The translations under genes and the position numbers were made by a program. Of a DNA stretch of 64,000 nt, positions 8,995-17,595 are shown piece by piece. Each line of letters begins with the position of its first letter. The first letter of the stretch is position 1. The DNA is from Elusimicrobiaceae bacterium (GTDB lineage: Bacteria; Elusimicrobiota; Elusimicrobia; Elusimicrobiales; Elusimicrobiaceae), in assembly GCA_017475405.1 (NCBI GenBank), contig JAFVFN010000015.1, positions 1 through 64,000 on the forward strand, written 5' to 3'. The notes under the pieces are model-generated. The model did no database searches and had not been told where the DNA came from. It was given only the letters and a program-made list of their open reading frames with translations.

Positions 8995-10461
8995 ATGAGA
9001 AAAATCAGTTTGCTGGCAGTTGTATTGTTTACCCCGTTGTTTTTACTTGGTAAAACAACGGTTGTGTATCATACCAGTGATACGCACGGGTTCTTTTTCC
9101 CGCGTCATGGAGTAGGCGGTTTTGCAGCACTGGCCAAAGTGCTTAAAAACGGACCTCAACCGTATCTGTTGCTGGACAGCGGCGATTTTTCCAACGGTAC
9201 CGTGGAAACCCGCAACTCCAAAGGCATTAAGGCCACGCAGATTATGAACAAAATGGGCTATGACGCTACAACCTTGGGGAACCATGAGTTCGATTTTAAA
9301 GCGGCCCAATTCCCGGCGATTGTGGAGGCGCTTGATTTCCCGATGCTGGCAGCCAATTTCTTTGAGAAAGATTCCCAAAAATATCCGCCGCATATTGTTC
9401 CGTATACCATTATTAAAGCAAACGGTGTTAAATTTGCCGTAATTGGACTGGGAAACCGCACTCCTACCAATCCGGCCGAAGGGTATTATTTTGCTAAGCC
9501 CCTTGTAGCACTGGATAATGCACTTAACGAAGTAGAAAAACAAAACCCGGATGTGGTAATTGTACTGGCGCACGATTCCATTGCCGATGATAAGCACGGA
9601 ACCAAATCTTACTTGGCCGATATCGCCAAAGAGTTTAGCGGCCGTGTGCATATTGTAATGGGTGGACATGCACACAAAATCGTACAGAACCGCAAAATCA
9701 ACGGAGTCTTGTTTGTAGAAAGCGGCTGCTATGTAAACTTTGTAAGCAAAGTAACCGTGGAAACCGATGACAAGACGGGTAAATTTGTATCGGCCAAATC
9801 CGAGATTATCCCGCTGATTATCGCCAACGTGGGTGAAGACAAAGCCACTCAAAAGTATTTGGAAACCTTGCGCGAGCAAGGCATGGATACCCCGGTCGGT
9901 GAAACAACCGAGATCCTTTCCAAAATGCCGACCTCCGATGACCGGTTGGACTCACCGCTTAATGACTGGATTGCCGATCTGTTAAAAGATTACGCAGGTA
10001 CGCAAATTGCCATTCACAACAACGGAGGTACCCGCGTGGATCTGCCCAAAGGATCTGTTACCAAACGCGATATTGTGGACGTTCACCCCTTTGATAACAC
10101 CGTAACTGTGGTCACCTTGAAAGGTAAATTTTTAAAACGGTTTATTAAAAACGGATTTGCCCCGCGCACATTATTTACGTATGCCGGTTTGCAGATTTAT
10201 TATAAAAAAGACAAGCAGGGCAATATTCAAGATATTGAAATCTTGTTTAACGGAAAGCCGCTTGAAAACAAAAAAGAATATACCGTGGTTACCAACTCGT
10301 ATATCGCGAGCGGTGGCAGTGAGGGACATTTATTCAAACAGCTCCCCGAATCGGCTAAAAAATTGGCCGGTCCCAAAACGATTCGCGATCTGATGGAAGA
10401 TGCCCTGAAAAAAGGACCCGTATCTGCTCCGCAAACGGGTCGTATCTTAGAAGTAAAATAA
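8995..10461 (+). CDS. Periplasmic 5'-nucleotidase / UshA-family metallophosphoesterase
   Basis: 488 aa from the ATG at 8995, which follows TTAGGAGAAA. The upstream TTG start would put residues before the signal peptide. A signal peptide (MRKISLLAVVLFTPLFLLG) indicates export. The metal ligands are intact: SDTHG, LDSGDF, LGNHEFDF, LAHDS and GGHAHK. The C-terminal nucleotide-binding domain has HNNGGTR and ASGGSEGH. It probably releases phosphate from nucleotides or similar esters in the periplasm. It lies 30 nt after nifS and 3 nt before a paralogue. Confidence 0.88.
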   Translation: MRKISLLAVVLFTPLFLLGKTTVVYHTSDTHGFFFPRHGVGGFAALAKVLKNGPQPYLLLDSGDFSNGTVETRNSKGIKATQIMNKMGYDATTLGNHEFDFKAAQFPAIVEALDFPMLAANFFEKDSQKYPPHIVPYTIIKANGVKFAVIGLGNRTPTNPAEGYYFAKPLVALDNALNEVEKQNPDVVIVLAHDSIADDKHGTKSYLADIAKEFSGRVHIVMGGHAHKIVQNRKINGVLFVESGCYVNFVSKVTVETDDKTGKFVSAKSEIIPLIIANVGEDKATQKYLETLREQGMDTPVGETTEILSKMPTSDDRLDSPLNDWIADLLKDYAGTQIAIHNNGGTRVDLPKGSVTKRDIVDVHPFDNTVTVVTLKGKFLKRFIKNGFAPRTLFTYAGLQIYYKKDKQGNIQDIEILFNGKPLENKKEYTVVTNSYIASGGSEGHLFKQLPESAKKLAGPKTIRDLMEDALKKGPVSAPQTGRILEVK

Positions 10462-10464
10462 ACT

Positions 10465-11946
10465 ATGCAAAAGTTTTGGGGCGGTTTGCTAGTGGTAGGG
10501 TTGGCCCTCATGGGGTGTGCCCGTACCAAACTGCAAAACATAGATGTATTTTTTATAGCAGATGTGCAGGGCTTTTATTTTTCCCGACCTGAGCCGCGCT
10601 TGGATAACCAGAAAGCCGGCGGTTACGGGATCCTGAAAAATTTTCTGCAAAACCGCTCCCAAAACTTTTTATTATTTGACGGAGGGAACTGGTTCGGTTC
10701 TGGCGCGGAAGGGATGCTTTCCAAAGCCGCCTATGTACCGGTTCTCTCTAAATCAATCCCCTTTACGGCCGGCACCGTTACCGATAAAGATTTGGCGTAC
10801 GGATGGCCGGTGGCACGTAATCTTATCAAAGAACTCAATTATCCTTTTGTTGTTGCCAATCTCAAATTGGACCGTCAAATCCCCTGGCCTTTACACGATT
10901 ACCAAATCCACAATGTGAGTGACATTAAAATCGGTATTTTCGGACTCATGGCTCCGTTTAAAAAAGACCAGGAGCGCTTGCCCGGACTGAGTGTATCGGA
11001 TCCGATAGAAACGGCCTCACAAATGACCGCTCTGTTAAAAGAAAAAGGGGTGGACGTTGTAATCGTACTGAGCTCGCTAGAGGATACCGCCTCCGGCGGC
11101 GGTAACGCGGCGTTGGCTGCGGAAGTAGAGGGCATTGATCTGATTTTAAGTTCCAATCAGGATAACGAAGCACCGGAGCTTGATACCATTAATCATACAC
11201 ATATTGTATACCCGGGTTCCAAACTGGACAGTATTGGACATATTGTGTTGGGACTGGATAAAAATAAACAGCTCAAAAAAGTCTCTTTTACCGATGAGCC
11301 GTTATTAAAATCCAAATACGGTGAGGATGAAATTATTGCTCGGGAAGCTGAGCGGTTACTCAGTTCCACGCGCAAACAAATGAGTCGCCCCGTGGCCAAG
11401 GCCGAGCGGGAAATCACCACGGATTTAACTGCACAGTCACCGCTTGGCGAACTGCTGGCTACTTGTTTACACCGATGGGCGAAACTGGACGGTGTTATTT
11501 TAAATGCGGCTTCTATTCGAAGCTCTTTGCCGGCCGGTCAGATTACCGAGTTTGACCTGTATAAGACCTATCCGTACGGGGATAATATTACGTTTATTAC
11601 GATGAAAGGTGCACCTCTGGCCAAAGCACTGCAGGCGTCTTTAAATGCCGCAGATAATTTCCCGCAGATTGCCGGGTTTCGCGTACAATATGCGCAGACT
11701 TCCTCCGGCAAACGCATTACACGTATTACGTTGGATAACGGACGTATCGTACGTCCGCAAGAAACCTACCGCATGGCTGTAACTGATCATATTTTGGCGG
11801 GCGGGTTCGGACACGAAGAATTTATTAATGCCTTAGAGTTCAAAAGCACTTTTGTAGAGGCGCGCCAAATTATGCGAAGCTGTTTAGTGCGACAAAAAAA
11901 CATTGAAGTGCCCGATGTCAAAGGCCGTTGGGAACAAACACCATGA
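10465..11946 (+). CDS. 5'-nucleotidase-family lipoprotein, probably catalytically inactive
   Basis: 493 aa. It starts with a lipobox signal (MQKFWGGLLVVGLALMGC), so Cys18 should be lipidated. The fold follows the upstream paralogue end to end, but the metal centre has decayed: DxH is DVQ (FIADVQGFY), the GNHE motif is replaced by VTDKD, the catalytic His of LAHDS is Ser (VLSSLED), and GHAH is SNQD. Asp in LLFDGGN remains. The C-terminal domain keeps LNAASIRSSLP and GGFGHEEF. Likely a ligand-binding or structural pseudoenzyme rather than a phosphatase. Confidence 0.8.
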   Translation: MQKFWGGLLVVGLALMGCARTKLQNIDVFFIADVQGFYFSRPEPRLDNQKAGGYGILKNFLQNRSQNFLLFDGGNWFGSGAEGMLSKAAYVPVLSKSIPFTAGTVTDKDLAYGWPVARNLIKELNYPFVVANLKLDRQIPWPLHDYQIHNVSDIKIGIFGLMAPFKKDQERLPGLSVSDPIETASQMTALLKEKGVDVVIVLSSLEDTASGGGNAALAAEVEGIDLILSSNQDNEAPELDTINHTHIVYPGSKLDSIGHIVLGLDKNKQLKKVSFTDEPLLKSKYGEDEIIAREAERLLSSTRKQMSRPVAKAEREITTDLTAQSPLGELLATCLHRWAKLDGVILNAASIRSSLPAGQITEFDLYKTYPYGDNITFITMKGAPLAKALQASLNAADNFPQIAGFRVQYAQTSSGKRITRITLDNGRIVRPQETYRMAVTDHILAGGFGHEEFINALEFKSTFVEARQIMRSCLVRQKNIEVPDVKGRWEQTP

Positions 11947-12917
11947 CGCTGATTAAACCGCTTCAAATTGCCTCATTTACCGCGCCCAATAACTTGCTGC
12001 TAGCCCCGATGGCCGGCATTACCGATACGCCGTTTCGGATTTTGTGTTTGCAGGGAGGGGCAGGGATCGTTTGTGCAGAGATGGTGTCTGCACATGCATT
12101 GCATTACGGGAACCCTAAAAGCGGACGAATGTTACAGGTTGCCAAAAAAGAACATCCGGTGTCCATGCAGATCTTCGGGGCTGATGAGCAAACTATTGCC
12201 GAGGCCGCCAAAAATGCCGAGGCCCAGGGAGCCGATCTAATCGACTTAAATGCCGGTTGTCCCGTTAAAAAAATAAATAAGGCCGGTGCCGGCTGCGTGC
12301 TTATGAAAGACGAACTCAAATTGGGGCGTCTTATTGAAGCAGCAGTCAAGGCTGTAAAAATCCCGGTTACCCTTAAAACACGTATTGCTTTAAACCACAA
12401 AGAGCTTTTGGCCGTACGTATGGCCAAACTGGCACAAAATGCCGGAGCCAGCGCTATTACGCTGCACGCCCGTGCGGCAGTCGATGTACATGCGGGGGCC
12501 CCGAATATTGAGGCCGTAGCGGAAGCGTGCTTGGCAGTGAACATCCCGGTTATCGGTAACGGCGGAGTAGTCAATGCAAGTGTGGCCAAACAGTTTTTAG
12601 AAGCCGGATGTGCTGGTGTGATGATTGGACGCGGGGCCGTGGGAAATCCGTTTATCTTTCAGGATATCCAGGATGAAATCGCAGGTAAACCGGTAAGACC
12701 TTTAACCGCTTCCAAGAAATTGGAAATTTATCTGGCTCTTATTCGTGAAAATGTGTCCTATTACGGCGAGCGCATCGGCGTAAACCGCAGTCGTAAAACG
12801 GCCGGATATTGGATCAACAACTTTCCCGGTGCAGCTGACGTGCGTGGGCGGTTTGTGAGACTGGATACCTTACAAGATATAGAGAAGTTGTTTGCAGATG
12901 TAAGGGTTTCCCTGTAG
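11943..12917 (+). CDS. dusB: tRNA-dihydrouridine synthase (DusB type)
   Basis: 324 aa. FMN enzyme reducing specific uridines in tRNA. LAPMAGITDTPFR near residue 20, DLNAGCPVKKI with the catalytic Cys near 100, HARAA near 170, GNGGV and GVMIGRGAVGNPFIF near 200-235 are DUS hallmarks. I chose the ATG at 11943, whose ATGA overlaps the stop of the lipoprotein gene, over an in-frame ATG at 11928. Last gene of the nifU-to-dusB run. Confidence 0.92.
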   Translation: MTLIKPLQIASFTAPNNLLLAPMAGITDTPFRILCLQGGAGIVCAEMVSAHALHYGNPKSGRMLQVAKKEHPVSMQIFGADEQTIAEAAKNAEAQGADLIDLNAGCPVKKINKAGAGCVLMKDELKLGRLIEAAVKAVKIPVTLKTRIALNHKELLAVRMAKLAQNAGASAITLHARAAVDVHAGAPNIEAVAEACLAVNIPVIGNGGVVNASVAKQFLEAGCAGVMIGRGAVGNPFIFQDIQDEIAGKPVRPLTASKKLEIYLALIRENVSYYGERIGVNRSRKTAGYWINNFPGAADVRGRFVRLDTLQDIEKLFADVRVSL

Positions 12918-12923
12918 AAAATT

Positions 12924-13031
12924 TCCACAAAGTGCGCAAAGTTTTATATAATATCTAGGAAACCACGAGTCATTAGTACAGTGGCCACCACTCCACTGTG
13001 CATTAATTACAAAAGGTAGAAATCAAAAACT
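12924..13031 (+). promoter_or_regulatory. Promoter and hairpin leader of rplM-rpsI
   Basis: TCCACA (12924-12929), 17 bp, TATAAT (12947-12952). The 5' UTR, about 70 nt, contains a 7-bp hairpin ACAGTGG/CCACTGT (12978-12999). Ribosomal protein operons headed by L13 often carry an autoregulatory leader. Whether this hairpin does that is inference. Confidence 0.5.
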
Positions 13032-13457
13032 ATGACAAAAACTTTCTTGCCTTCCGTTAAGGAAGTAGAAACCAGCCGCAAATGGCACCATATTGATGCC
13101 AACGGCCAAACCCTCGGAAGACTGGCTACCAAAGTAGCCGTGCTCCTTATGGGCAAACACAAAAAAACCTATACGCCGAATATGGATTGTGGGGATTTTG
13201 TAGTTGTTACCAATGCCGCTAAAGTAAAATTGACAGGTAAAAAATTGGAACAAAAAGTATATTTCTCCCACTCTGGCTATGCCAAAGGCGGTAAAGAAAC
13301 TCCGGTAAAACGTGTATTGGAAAACAATCCGACCCGCGTACTGGAACTTGCCGTAAAACGTATGTTGGATGAAAACAAACTGCGTGCTCCTCGCATGAAA
13401 CGCTTACGCTTATTTGCGGGTGAAGCGCATGACTTTACGGAACGCTTTGGTAAATAA
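13032..13457 (+). CDS. rplM: 50S ribosomal protein L13
   Basis: 141 aa, usual length. WHHIDANGQTLGRLATKVA and the LLMGKHKKTYTPNMDCGDFV region are the L13 core, followed by GGKETPVKRVLENNP and the conserved MLDENKLRAPRMKRLRLF tail. It is upstream of rpsI with 11 nt between them, the standard bacterial order. Confidence 0.98.
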   Translation: MTKTFLPSVKEVETSRKWHHIDANGQTLGRLATKVAVLLMGKHKKTYTPNMDCGDFVVVTNAAKVKLTGKKLEQKVYFSHSGYAKGGKETPVKRVLENNPTRVLELAVKRMLDENKLRAPRMKRLRLFAGEAHDFTERFGK

Positions 13458-13468
13458 GAGGAACTGAA

Positions 13469-13861
13469 ATGAACACGACGAATTTAAAAACCGGAAGAAG
13501 AAAAACCTCCGTTGCCCAAGTAGAACTTTTAAAAGGCAAAGGAAACATTACCGTTAACACCAAATCTTTGGATGAATATTTTGGCAACCATGCCCGCTGC
13601 AAAGCTGCTGTAAAAGCTCCTTTGACCGTAACGGGACTAGACAAAGAATACGATGTCAATGCTAAAGTAGTTGGTGGCGGTGTTTCCAGCCAAGCCGGCG
13701 CTTTGCGCCACGCGATTGCCCGCTCGATTGCAGAGATCAGCGAAGACCTCAAAAAAGCTGTTAAAAAAGCCGGTTATTTAACCCGCGATCCTCGTATGGT
13801 GGAACGCAAAAAACCGGGACAGCCGGGTGCTCGCAAACGCTTCCAGTTCTCCAAACGTTAA
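13469..13861 (+). CDS. rpsI: 30S ribosomal protein S9
   Basis: 130 aa. TGRRKTSVAQVELLKGKG at the N-terminus, GGGVSSQAGALRHAIARS in the middle and the C-terminal tail TRDPRMVERKKPGQPGARKR, FQFSKR, which reaches the decoding site, are all canonical. AAGAGGAACTGAA precedes the ATG. A terminator follows. Confidence 0.98.
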   Translation: MNTTNLKTGRRKTSVAQVELLKGKGNITVNTKSLDEYFGNHARCKAAVKAPLTVTGLDKEYDVNAKVVGGGVSSQAGALRHAIARSIAEISEDLKKAVKKAGYLTRDPRMVERKKPGQPGARKRFQFSKR

Positions 13862-13897
13862 TTTGGAATTACTTGGAAATATCAAGTTTGTATCAAA

Positions 13898-13924
13898 GAC
13901 CCCCGAACATTATGTTTGGGGGTC
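13898..13924 (+). terminator. Terminator after rpsI
   Basis: GACCCCC/GGGGGTC stem with a second short AACAT/ATGTT pairing in the loop, followed by CTTATG. It ends the rplM-rpsI transcript and faces the end of pilin 3. Confidence 0.75.
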
Positions 13925-13944
13925 CTTATGTTAATCCTGCGTTT

Positions 13945-14457
13945 TTAATAAATCCATCCCCAATACTGAGGTTGATTATGTAAAGGAGACGGGGCCAATT
14001 TTTGTGTTTCTTGTTGGCATATTTTATTTTGAGCTGTTGCTAAATCTTTGCTATAGGCTATGCAAACAGTAGAGTTCGCATATTGTGTTGGAGCGTGATG
14101 TCCGTAAACTAAATAGGACATACCGATATCATCGTTATAACACATCACAGAGTCTCCTCTACCTCCTCCACTGCAATATCCCCAATCAAATATTCGCATC
14201 TGGTCTGAATTATTTGTCGGCGTTCCTCCCGCGTCTATATCTAATTCATCGAATCGTGTAGGATACGTATTATTAGCCAAATAATATATTTCCTTTGCGT
14301 TCATTAAATTACGGGTTAGAGATTTTAGCGTACTGTACCTAGATTTAATAACGGCCTTTTGATATTGAGGTACAGCTACCGCGGCCAATATGCCTATAAT
14401 TAACACAACTACTAAGAGCTCGATGAGGGTAAATCCCTGTTTAATATGAGTATACAT
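13945..14457 (-). CDS. Type IV pilin-like protein 3
   Basis: 170-aa prepilin, leader MYTHIKQG then [20 protein letters not shown], with Gly at -1. It has the IYYLANNTYPTRFDELDIDAGG region shared closely with pilin 5 and a Gly-rich, Cys-containing variable part (WGYCSGGGRGDSVMC). AAGGAGAATATT before the ATG. It lies behind leader L2 and diverges from pilin 4, with only a short shared promoter region between them. Confidence 0.88.
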   Translation of the reverse strand: MYTHIKQGFTLIELLVVVLIIGILAAVAVPQYQKAVIKSRYSTLKSLTRNLMNAKEIYYLANNTYPTRFDELDIDAGGTPTNNSDQMRIFDWGYCSGGGRGDSVMCYNDDIGMSYLVYGHHAPTQYANSTVCIAYSKDLATAQNKICQQETQKLAPSPLHNQPQYWGWIY

Positions 14458-14718
14458 AATATTCTCCTTACAATTTATGTTTTGGAGAACCTATGCCAAA
14501 AGAACGGCTGTTCTTACAAGCCTTATCGCAGTCTTGTGTCAAACAGCCGTAGCATCGCATGAAGTGCGATACATTTGGCAGGAAATGCTCTGGGAGCAAC
14601 CCCGTTACATTCGCTGCCTAAAACGACTGTTTTTGGACGCGATAAGGACTTATTTTTATAAGTACTTCCTATTCTGCATAGGATTCCAAAAACAGAATAA
14701 ATTTTTAATTTCTACTAC
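14458..14718 (-). ncRNA. Structured pilin leader RNA, copy L2
   Basis: Extended -10 TGC-TATAAT (14725-14730). P1 CUGUUUUUGG (14686-14695) with CCAAAAACAG (14627-14636). Hairpins CCUAU/AUAGG and ACUUAU/AUAAGU lie within P1. Pseudoknot CCUUAUCGC (14639-14647) with GCGAUAAGG (14521-14529). Hairpin GGCAG/CUGCC. Hairpin AUCGCA/UGCGAU. Final stem ACGGCUGUU (14542-14550)/AACAGCCGU (14504-14512), then UUCUUUU. The pseudoknot sequence shares nothing with L1, yet pairs perfectly. Confidence 0.75.
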
Positions 14719-14744
14719 ATAACTATTATAGCAAGAAATTTCGC

Positions 14745-14772
14745 TTGACGCGTTTTTTTTTTTTGATATTCT
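14745..14772 (+). promoter_or_regulatory. Poly-T spacer promoter, copy B
   Basis: TTGACG (14745-14750), CG, T12, GA, TATTCT (14767-14772), 16-bp spacer. It lies only about 15 bp from the divergent -10 of leader L2. Unlike the other copies, the sequence downstream is unrelated and the 5' UTR is about 70 nt. Confidence 0.65.
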
Positions 14773-14850
14773 GAATTTGAGGAGATTTACACCATGTGAT
14801 TTTTGATCTACTCATTATAGCTAAAAGAATATCTTAAGGAGATATATTAT

Positions 14851-15369
14851 ATGAAACATATTCAAGCATTTACGCTCATTGAGCTTTTAGTGGTGGTACT
14901 GATTATAGGAATTTTAGCAGCCGTGGCGGTACCACAATATCAAAAAGCTGTAGATAAAGCAAGAGTTAGTGAATTATTTGTATTGGTTAAAAACCTAAAA
15001 GTACAGCAAGAGGTTTTCTTTTTGGCCAATGGTCATTATGCGGCAGATTGTGAGGAGTTGGGAGTTGATTTGCCAGCTGGGTTTGAATTAACAAAAGATA
15101 GTGATCCCAGATATATGTTACAGAAAGGGGCCTATTCAATACATCTGAAGTGTTTAAATGGTAGAAATCGTGTGATGGGAATTGTTGCTGGTGATGGTTT
15201 TAATACACATATTGAGACCTATTTTGACCACCTATCCTCAGATGATCCGGATAAAGAAAATGAGGGGAAATCTTTTTGTAGTGCTATAGGAAGACTTACC
15301 CGTAGTATTAATGTTTGTAAATCATTAAGTAATAATCCCCTCGGGGAGTATTCTTATTGGCTGAATTGA
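14851..15369 (+). CDS. Type IV pilin-like protein 4
   Basis: 172-aa prepilin with a short leader MKHIQA and then [20 protein letters not shown], Ala at -1. VFFLANGHYAADCEELGVDLP matches the usual post-helix segment. The C-terminal part has four Cys and ends EYSYWLN, a tail also found in pilin 8 (DYSYWLN). TTAAGGAGATATATT before the ATG. It converges on pssA with a terminator between. Confidence 0.88.
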   Translation: MKHIQAFTLIELLVVVLIIGILAAVAVPQYQKAVDKARVSELFVLVKNLKVQQEVFFLANGHYAADCEELGVDLPAGFELTKDSDPRYMLQKGAYSIHLKCLNGRNRVMGIVAGDGFNTHIETYFDHLSSDDPDKENEGKSFCSAIGRLTRSINVCKSLSNNPLGEYSYWLN

Positions 15370-15410
15370 GAGTTTATTTCTTGCGTTTATTTGCCCATAA
15401 AAATTAAAAA

Positions 15411-15436
15411 AAGTGCACATTTTACAATGTGCACTT
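15411..15436. terminator. Bidirectional terminator between pilin 4 and pssA
   Basis: 11-bp perfect stem AAGTGCACATT/AATGTGCACTT with a 4-nt loop. On the minus strand it is followed by a long T-rich run, on the plus strand by AAAATATTT. It can serve both convergent genes, most strongly pssA. Confidence 0.7.
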
Positions 15437-15457
15437 AAAATATTTAGTATAACCAAT

Positions 15458-16246
15458 TTATTTCTCTATCTTAATTCCCCGAAATGCCCGGTAGAGTACG
15501 GCTAATAATCCAAATAGGATATACAGGGAAAACACTACCAAAATGACATTTTGTGGGAACTTAATAAGCATGACTACCAAAAATACTACAAGCAGTAAAA
15601 ACCACGGACTAAACTTTTTTTCACGTTTAGCTTTGAAAGCAGCATACGGTACATTGGATACCATTAGTAGTGCCAATACCAACATCATAAACCATACAAA
15701 GTTATATAAGTGTGGTAAATAGGCTTCTACAAAGCGCAGGTTATGTCCGTTGCCGTTGCCTAACATAATGCTGTAAGAAATCGCAAAAGAGGCCAACAAT
15801 GCGGCCGGAGCAGGTACTGGCAGTCCGCAGAAGTATTTCTTAGATCCTTCGCCCGCATGGGCCATGGCATTAAATTTGGCCAAGCGAAGTACTCCAAAAC
15901 ACGTATATACGCACGCAATCGGAGCACCCCAGGTAGGCTGGGTATGCAGTACAAAGAAATACATTAAAAATGCCGGTGCGGCACAAAAAGAAATCGCATC
16001 GGCTAAGGAGTCCATTTCAATACCAAATTCGCTTTCGCCGCCCAGTAAACGGGCTACGCGTCCGTCAAACATATCAAATACAGCGGCAATTAAAATGAGC
16101 CATCCGGCCTGGGCAAAATTTCCCTTAGTGGCAGCCAAAATTGAGAAAAACCCACAAGCCAAGTTACCTAAGGTAAACAGGGAAGGAGCGGCAATGGCTC
16201 CAGTGTGTTTAAGTGCTGCCATGGTTTCTTTGGATTCGTTTGCCAT
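15458..16246 (-). CDS. pssA: CDP-diacylglycerol-serine O-phosphatidyltransferase
   Basis: 262 aa from the ATG at 16244-16246 (GGAG site upstream). The longer open frame would have a 64-residue extension overlapping psd. It makes phosphatidylserine in the inner membrane. The CDP-alcohol phosphotransferase motif is intact: FDMFDGRVARLL, then G and DSLAD (about residues 65-90). About eight hydrophobic segments. It follows psd by 10 nt, so the two steps to phosphatidylethanolamine are co-transcribed. Confidence 0.93.
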   Translation of the reverse strand: MANESKETMAALKHTGAIAAPSLFTLGNLACGFFSILAATKGNFAQAGWLILIAAVFDMFDGRVARLLGGESEFGIEMDSLADAISFCAAPAFLMYFFVLHTQPTWGAPIACVYTCFGVLRLAKFNAMAHAGEGSKKYFCGLPVPAPAALLASFAISYSIMLGNGNGHNLRFVEAYLPHLYNFVWFMMLVLALLMVSNVPYAAFKAKREKKFSPWFLLLVVFLVVMLIKFPQNVILVVFSLYILFGLLAVLYRAFRGIKIEK

Positions 16247-16256
16247 ATAGTAGCTC

Positions 16257-16925
16257 CTATTTCCACAGAGCGAGCACGGTAATGCCGCCTTGGACTTTTT
16301 GACCTTCTTTGACAATGATGCGCACTTTATCTTTGGGTAAATAAACAGCCACTTGAGAACCAAAACGCACGAGCCCCAATCTGCGTCCCTGTTTGATATC
16401 TTCATTGGGGTGTACCCAACATTCAATACGACGGGCAATAGCTCCTGTGAGTTGTTCTACGTGGGCAAACCGGGCCGGATCTCCGTCTTTAAATAATTGA
16501 ATGAGATTTCGTTCATTTTTGACGGCTTGCGGATTGTCAGCAAACAGGAAAGTTCCTTTATTGTAGAAAATTTCGCCGGTGCGTCCTTTAACCGTAGAGC
16601 GTTGTACGTGGATATCAAAAATTGAAAGGAAAATGCGTACTACGATAGAATTGGGATCGTCTTCCGTTTTAATGGATAATACCGTACCGTCAGCGGGGCA
16701 GGCTATTTCATCATCGGCAAATTCCACATTGCGGTTCGGGTCCCGGAAAAAATAAGCACAAAATACGCCGACAATGACAAATAAAAACCCCGTTTTGGGG
16801 CAATTAAAATAAAATAAAACCGCGGCAATGAGCATACCTGCGGCAGCAAATTTGAGGCCCAACGGCAAAACAGTACCAATCCAACCCAAAGATTTGGTAA
16901 GCGTACGTTGAATATCGTTAATCAT
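16257..16925 (-). CDS. psd: Phosphatidylserine decarboxylase proenzyme (short type)
   Basis: 222 aa, the compact form. It converts phosphatidylserine to phosphatidylethanolamine. RFGSQVAVYLP near the C-terminus contains the Gly-Ser self-cleavage site that makes the pyruvoyl group. FFRDPNR and CPADGTV near residues 60-80 and DIHVQRSTVKG near 120 are family motifs. Two N-terminal membrane segments (about 20-60). First gene of the psd-pssA pair. Confidence 0.93.
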   Translation of the reverse strand: MINDIQRTLTKSLGWIGTVLPLGLKFAAAGMLIAAVLFYFNCPKTGFLFVIVGVFCAYFFRDPNRNVEFADDEIACPADGTVLSIKTEDDPNSIVVRIFLSIFDIHVQRSTVKGRTGEIFYNKGTFLFADNPQAVKNERNLIQLFKDGDPARFAHVEQLTGAIARRIECWVHPNEDIKQGRRLGLVRFGSQVAVYLPKDKVRIIVKEGQKVQGGITVLALWK

Positions 16926-16971
16926 GGATTTACTACTGGTGGGATTAGTTTAATGGCAGGTACTTATTAAG

Positions 16972-17054
16972 TGGGCAGGGGGGGACTTGAACCCCCACGG
17001 CCTTGCGGCCAACAGATTTTAAGTCTGTCGCGTCTGCCATTCCGCCACCAGCCC
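16972..17054 (-). tRNA. tRNA-Leu (anticodon TAA)
   Basis: 83 nt. The anticodon loop reads CTTAAAA within stem CAGA/TCTG, giving anticodon TAA. The D-arm GGCGGAATGGCAGACGC, a long variable arm (TTGGCCGCAAGGCCG) and the T-arm GGGGGTTCAAGTCCCCC are typical of tRNA-Leu. The acceptor stem pairs except for one U-U mismatch. CCA is not encoded. Confidence 0.95.
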
Positions 17055-17100
17055 TCTTACATAAATTATTATAGCATAAATTTGAGGAATGTGTGCAAAA

Positions 17101-17595
17101 TTATTTCTGATATTTATAGCGGAAAGTTCCTTCGTAAGTATTGCTTCCTGTTTCTTGTTGACAGAGTTGATGTTGTAAGGGACCGTTGGAACTGGTAATT
17201 TGTGGTTGACAAAATGTTTGATCCGTTATTCCCGCAGAGCTGTTTTTATAATAGATAACGTAATTAATTTTAATGCTAGAATTTTTGCATCCAATAGAAG
17301 AGTGTCTGTCAATTGAACAAACACCCCAATCAAAATTGCGTTTATTATCATTTCCGTCTTCCGGTGTACCGCCTGCATCTATATCCAGTTCATCAAATCG
17401 TGTAGTATATTCTCCATTGGATAAATAGTATATTTCCTGCGCATCTGCAAGGCTTTTTGTTAGATTTTTGAGTGTAGCAAATCGGCTTTTCATAACGGCC
17501 TTTTGGTACTGAGGGACTGCTACGGCGGCCAAGATACCTATGATTAGTACTACTACCAATAATTCAATGAGCGTAAATGCGTGTTTGTTTTTCAT
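17101..17595 (-). CDS. Type IV pilin-like protein 5
   Basis: 164-aa prepilin, leader MKNKHA and then [20 protein letters not shown]. The ATG at 17593-17595 has an AGGAGAACAT site; the frame is open further upstream but into the leader RNA. Its first 90 residues closely match pilin 3 (TRFDELDIDAGGTPEDGND), so the two are recent relatives. The C-terminus carries four Cys and ends FRYKYQK. It lies just downstream of leader L3. Confidence 0.88.
   Translation of the reverse strand: MKNKHAFTLIELLVVVLIIGILAAVAVPQYQKAVMKSRFATLKNLTKSLADAQEIYYLSNGEYTTRFDELDIDAGGTPEDGNDNKRNFDWGVCSIDRHSSIGCKNSSIKINYVIYYKNSSAGITDQTFCQPQITSSNGPLQHQLCQQETGSNTYEGTFRYKYQK

Noticed and set aside
14477..14722. Open frame of 81 codons on the plus strand
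   Set aside because: It is the antisense of leader L2, with no homologue-like features.
16247..16438. 64-residue N-terminal extension of PssA
   Set aside because: It overlaps psd, contains no family sequence, and a good GGAG-ATG lies at 16246.
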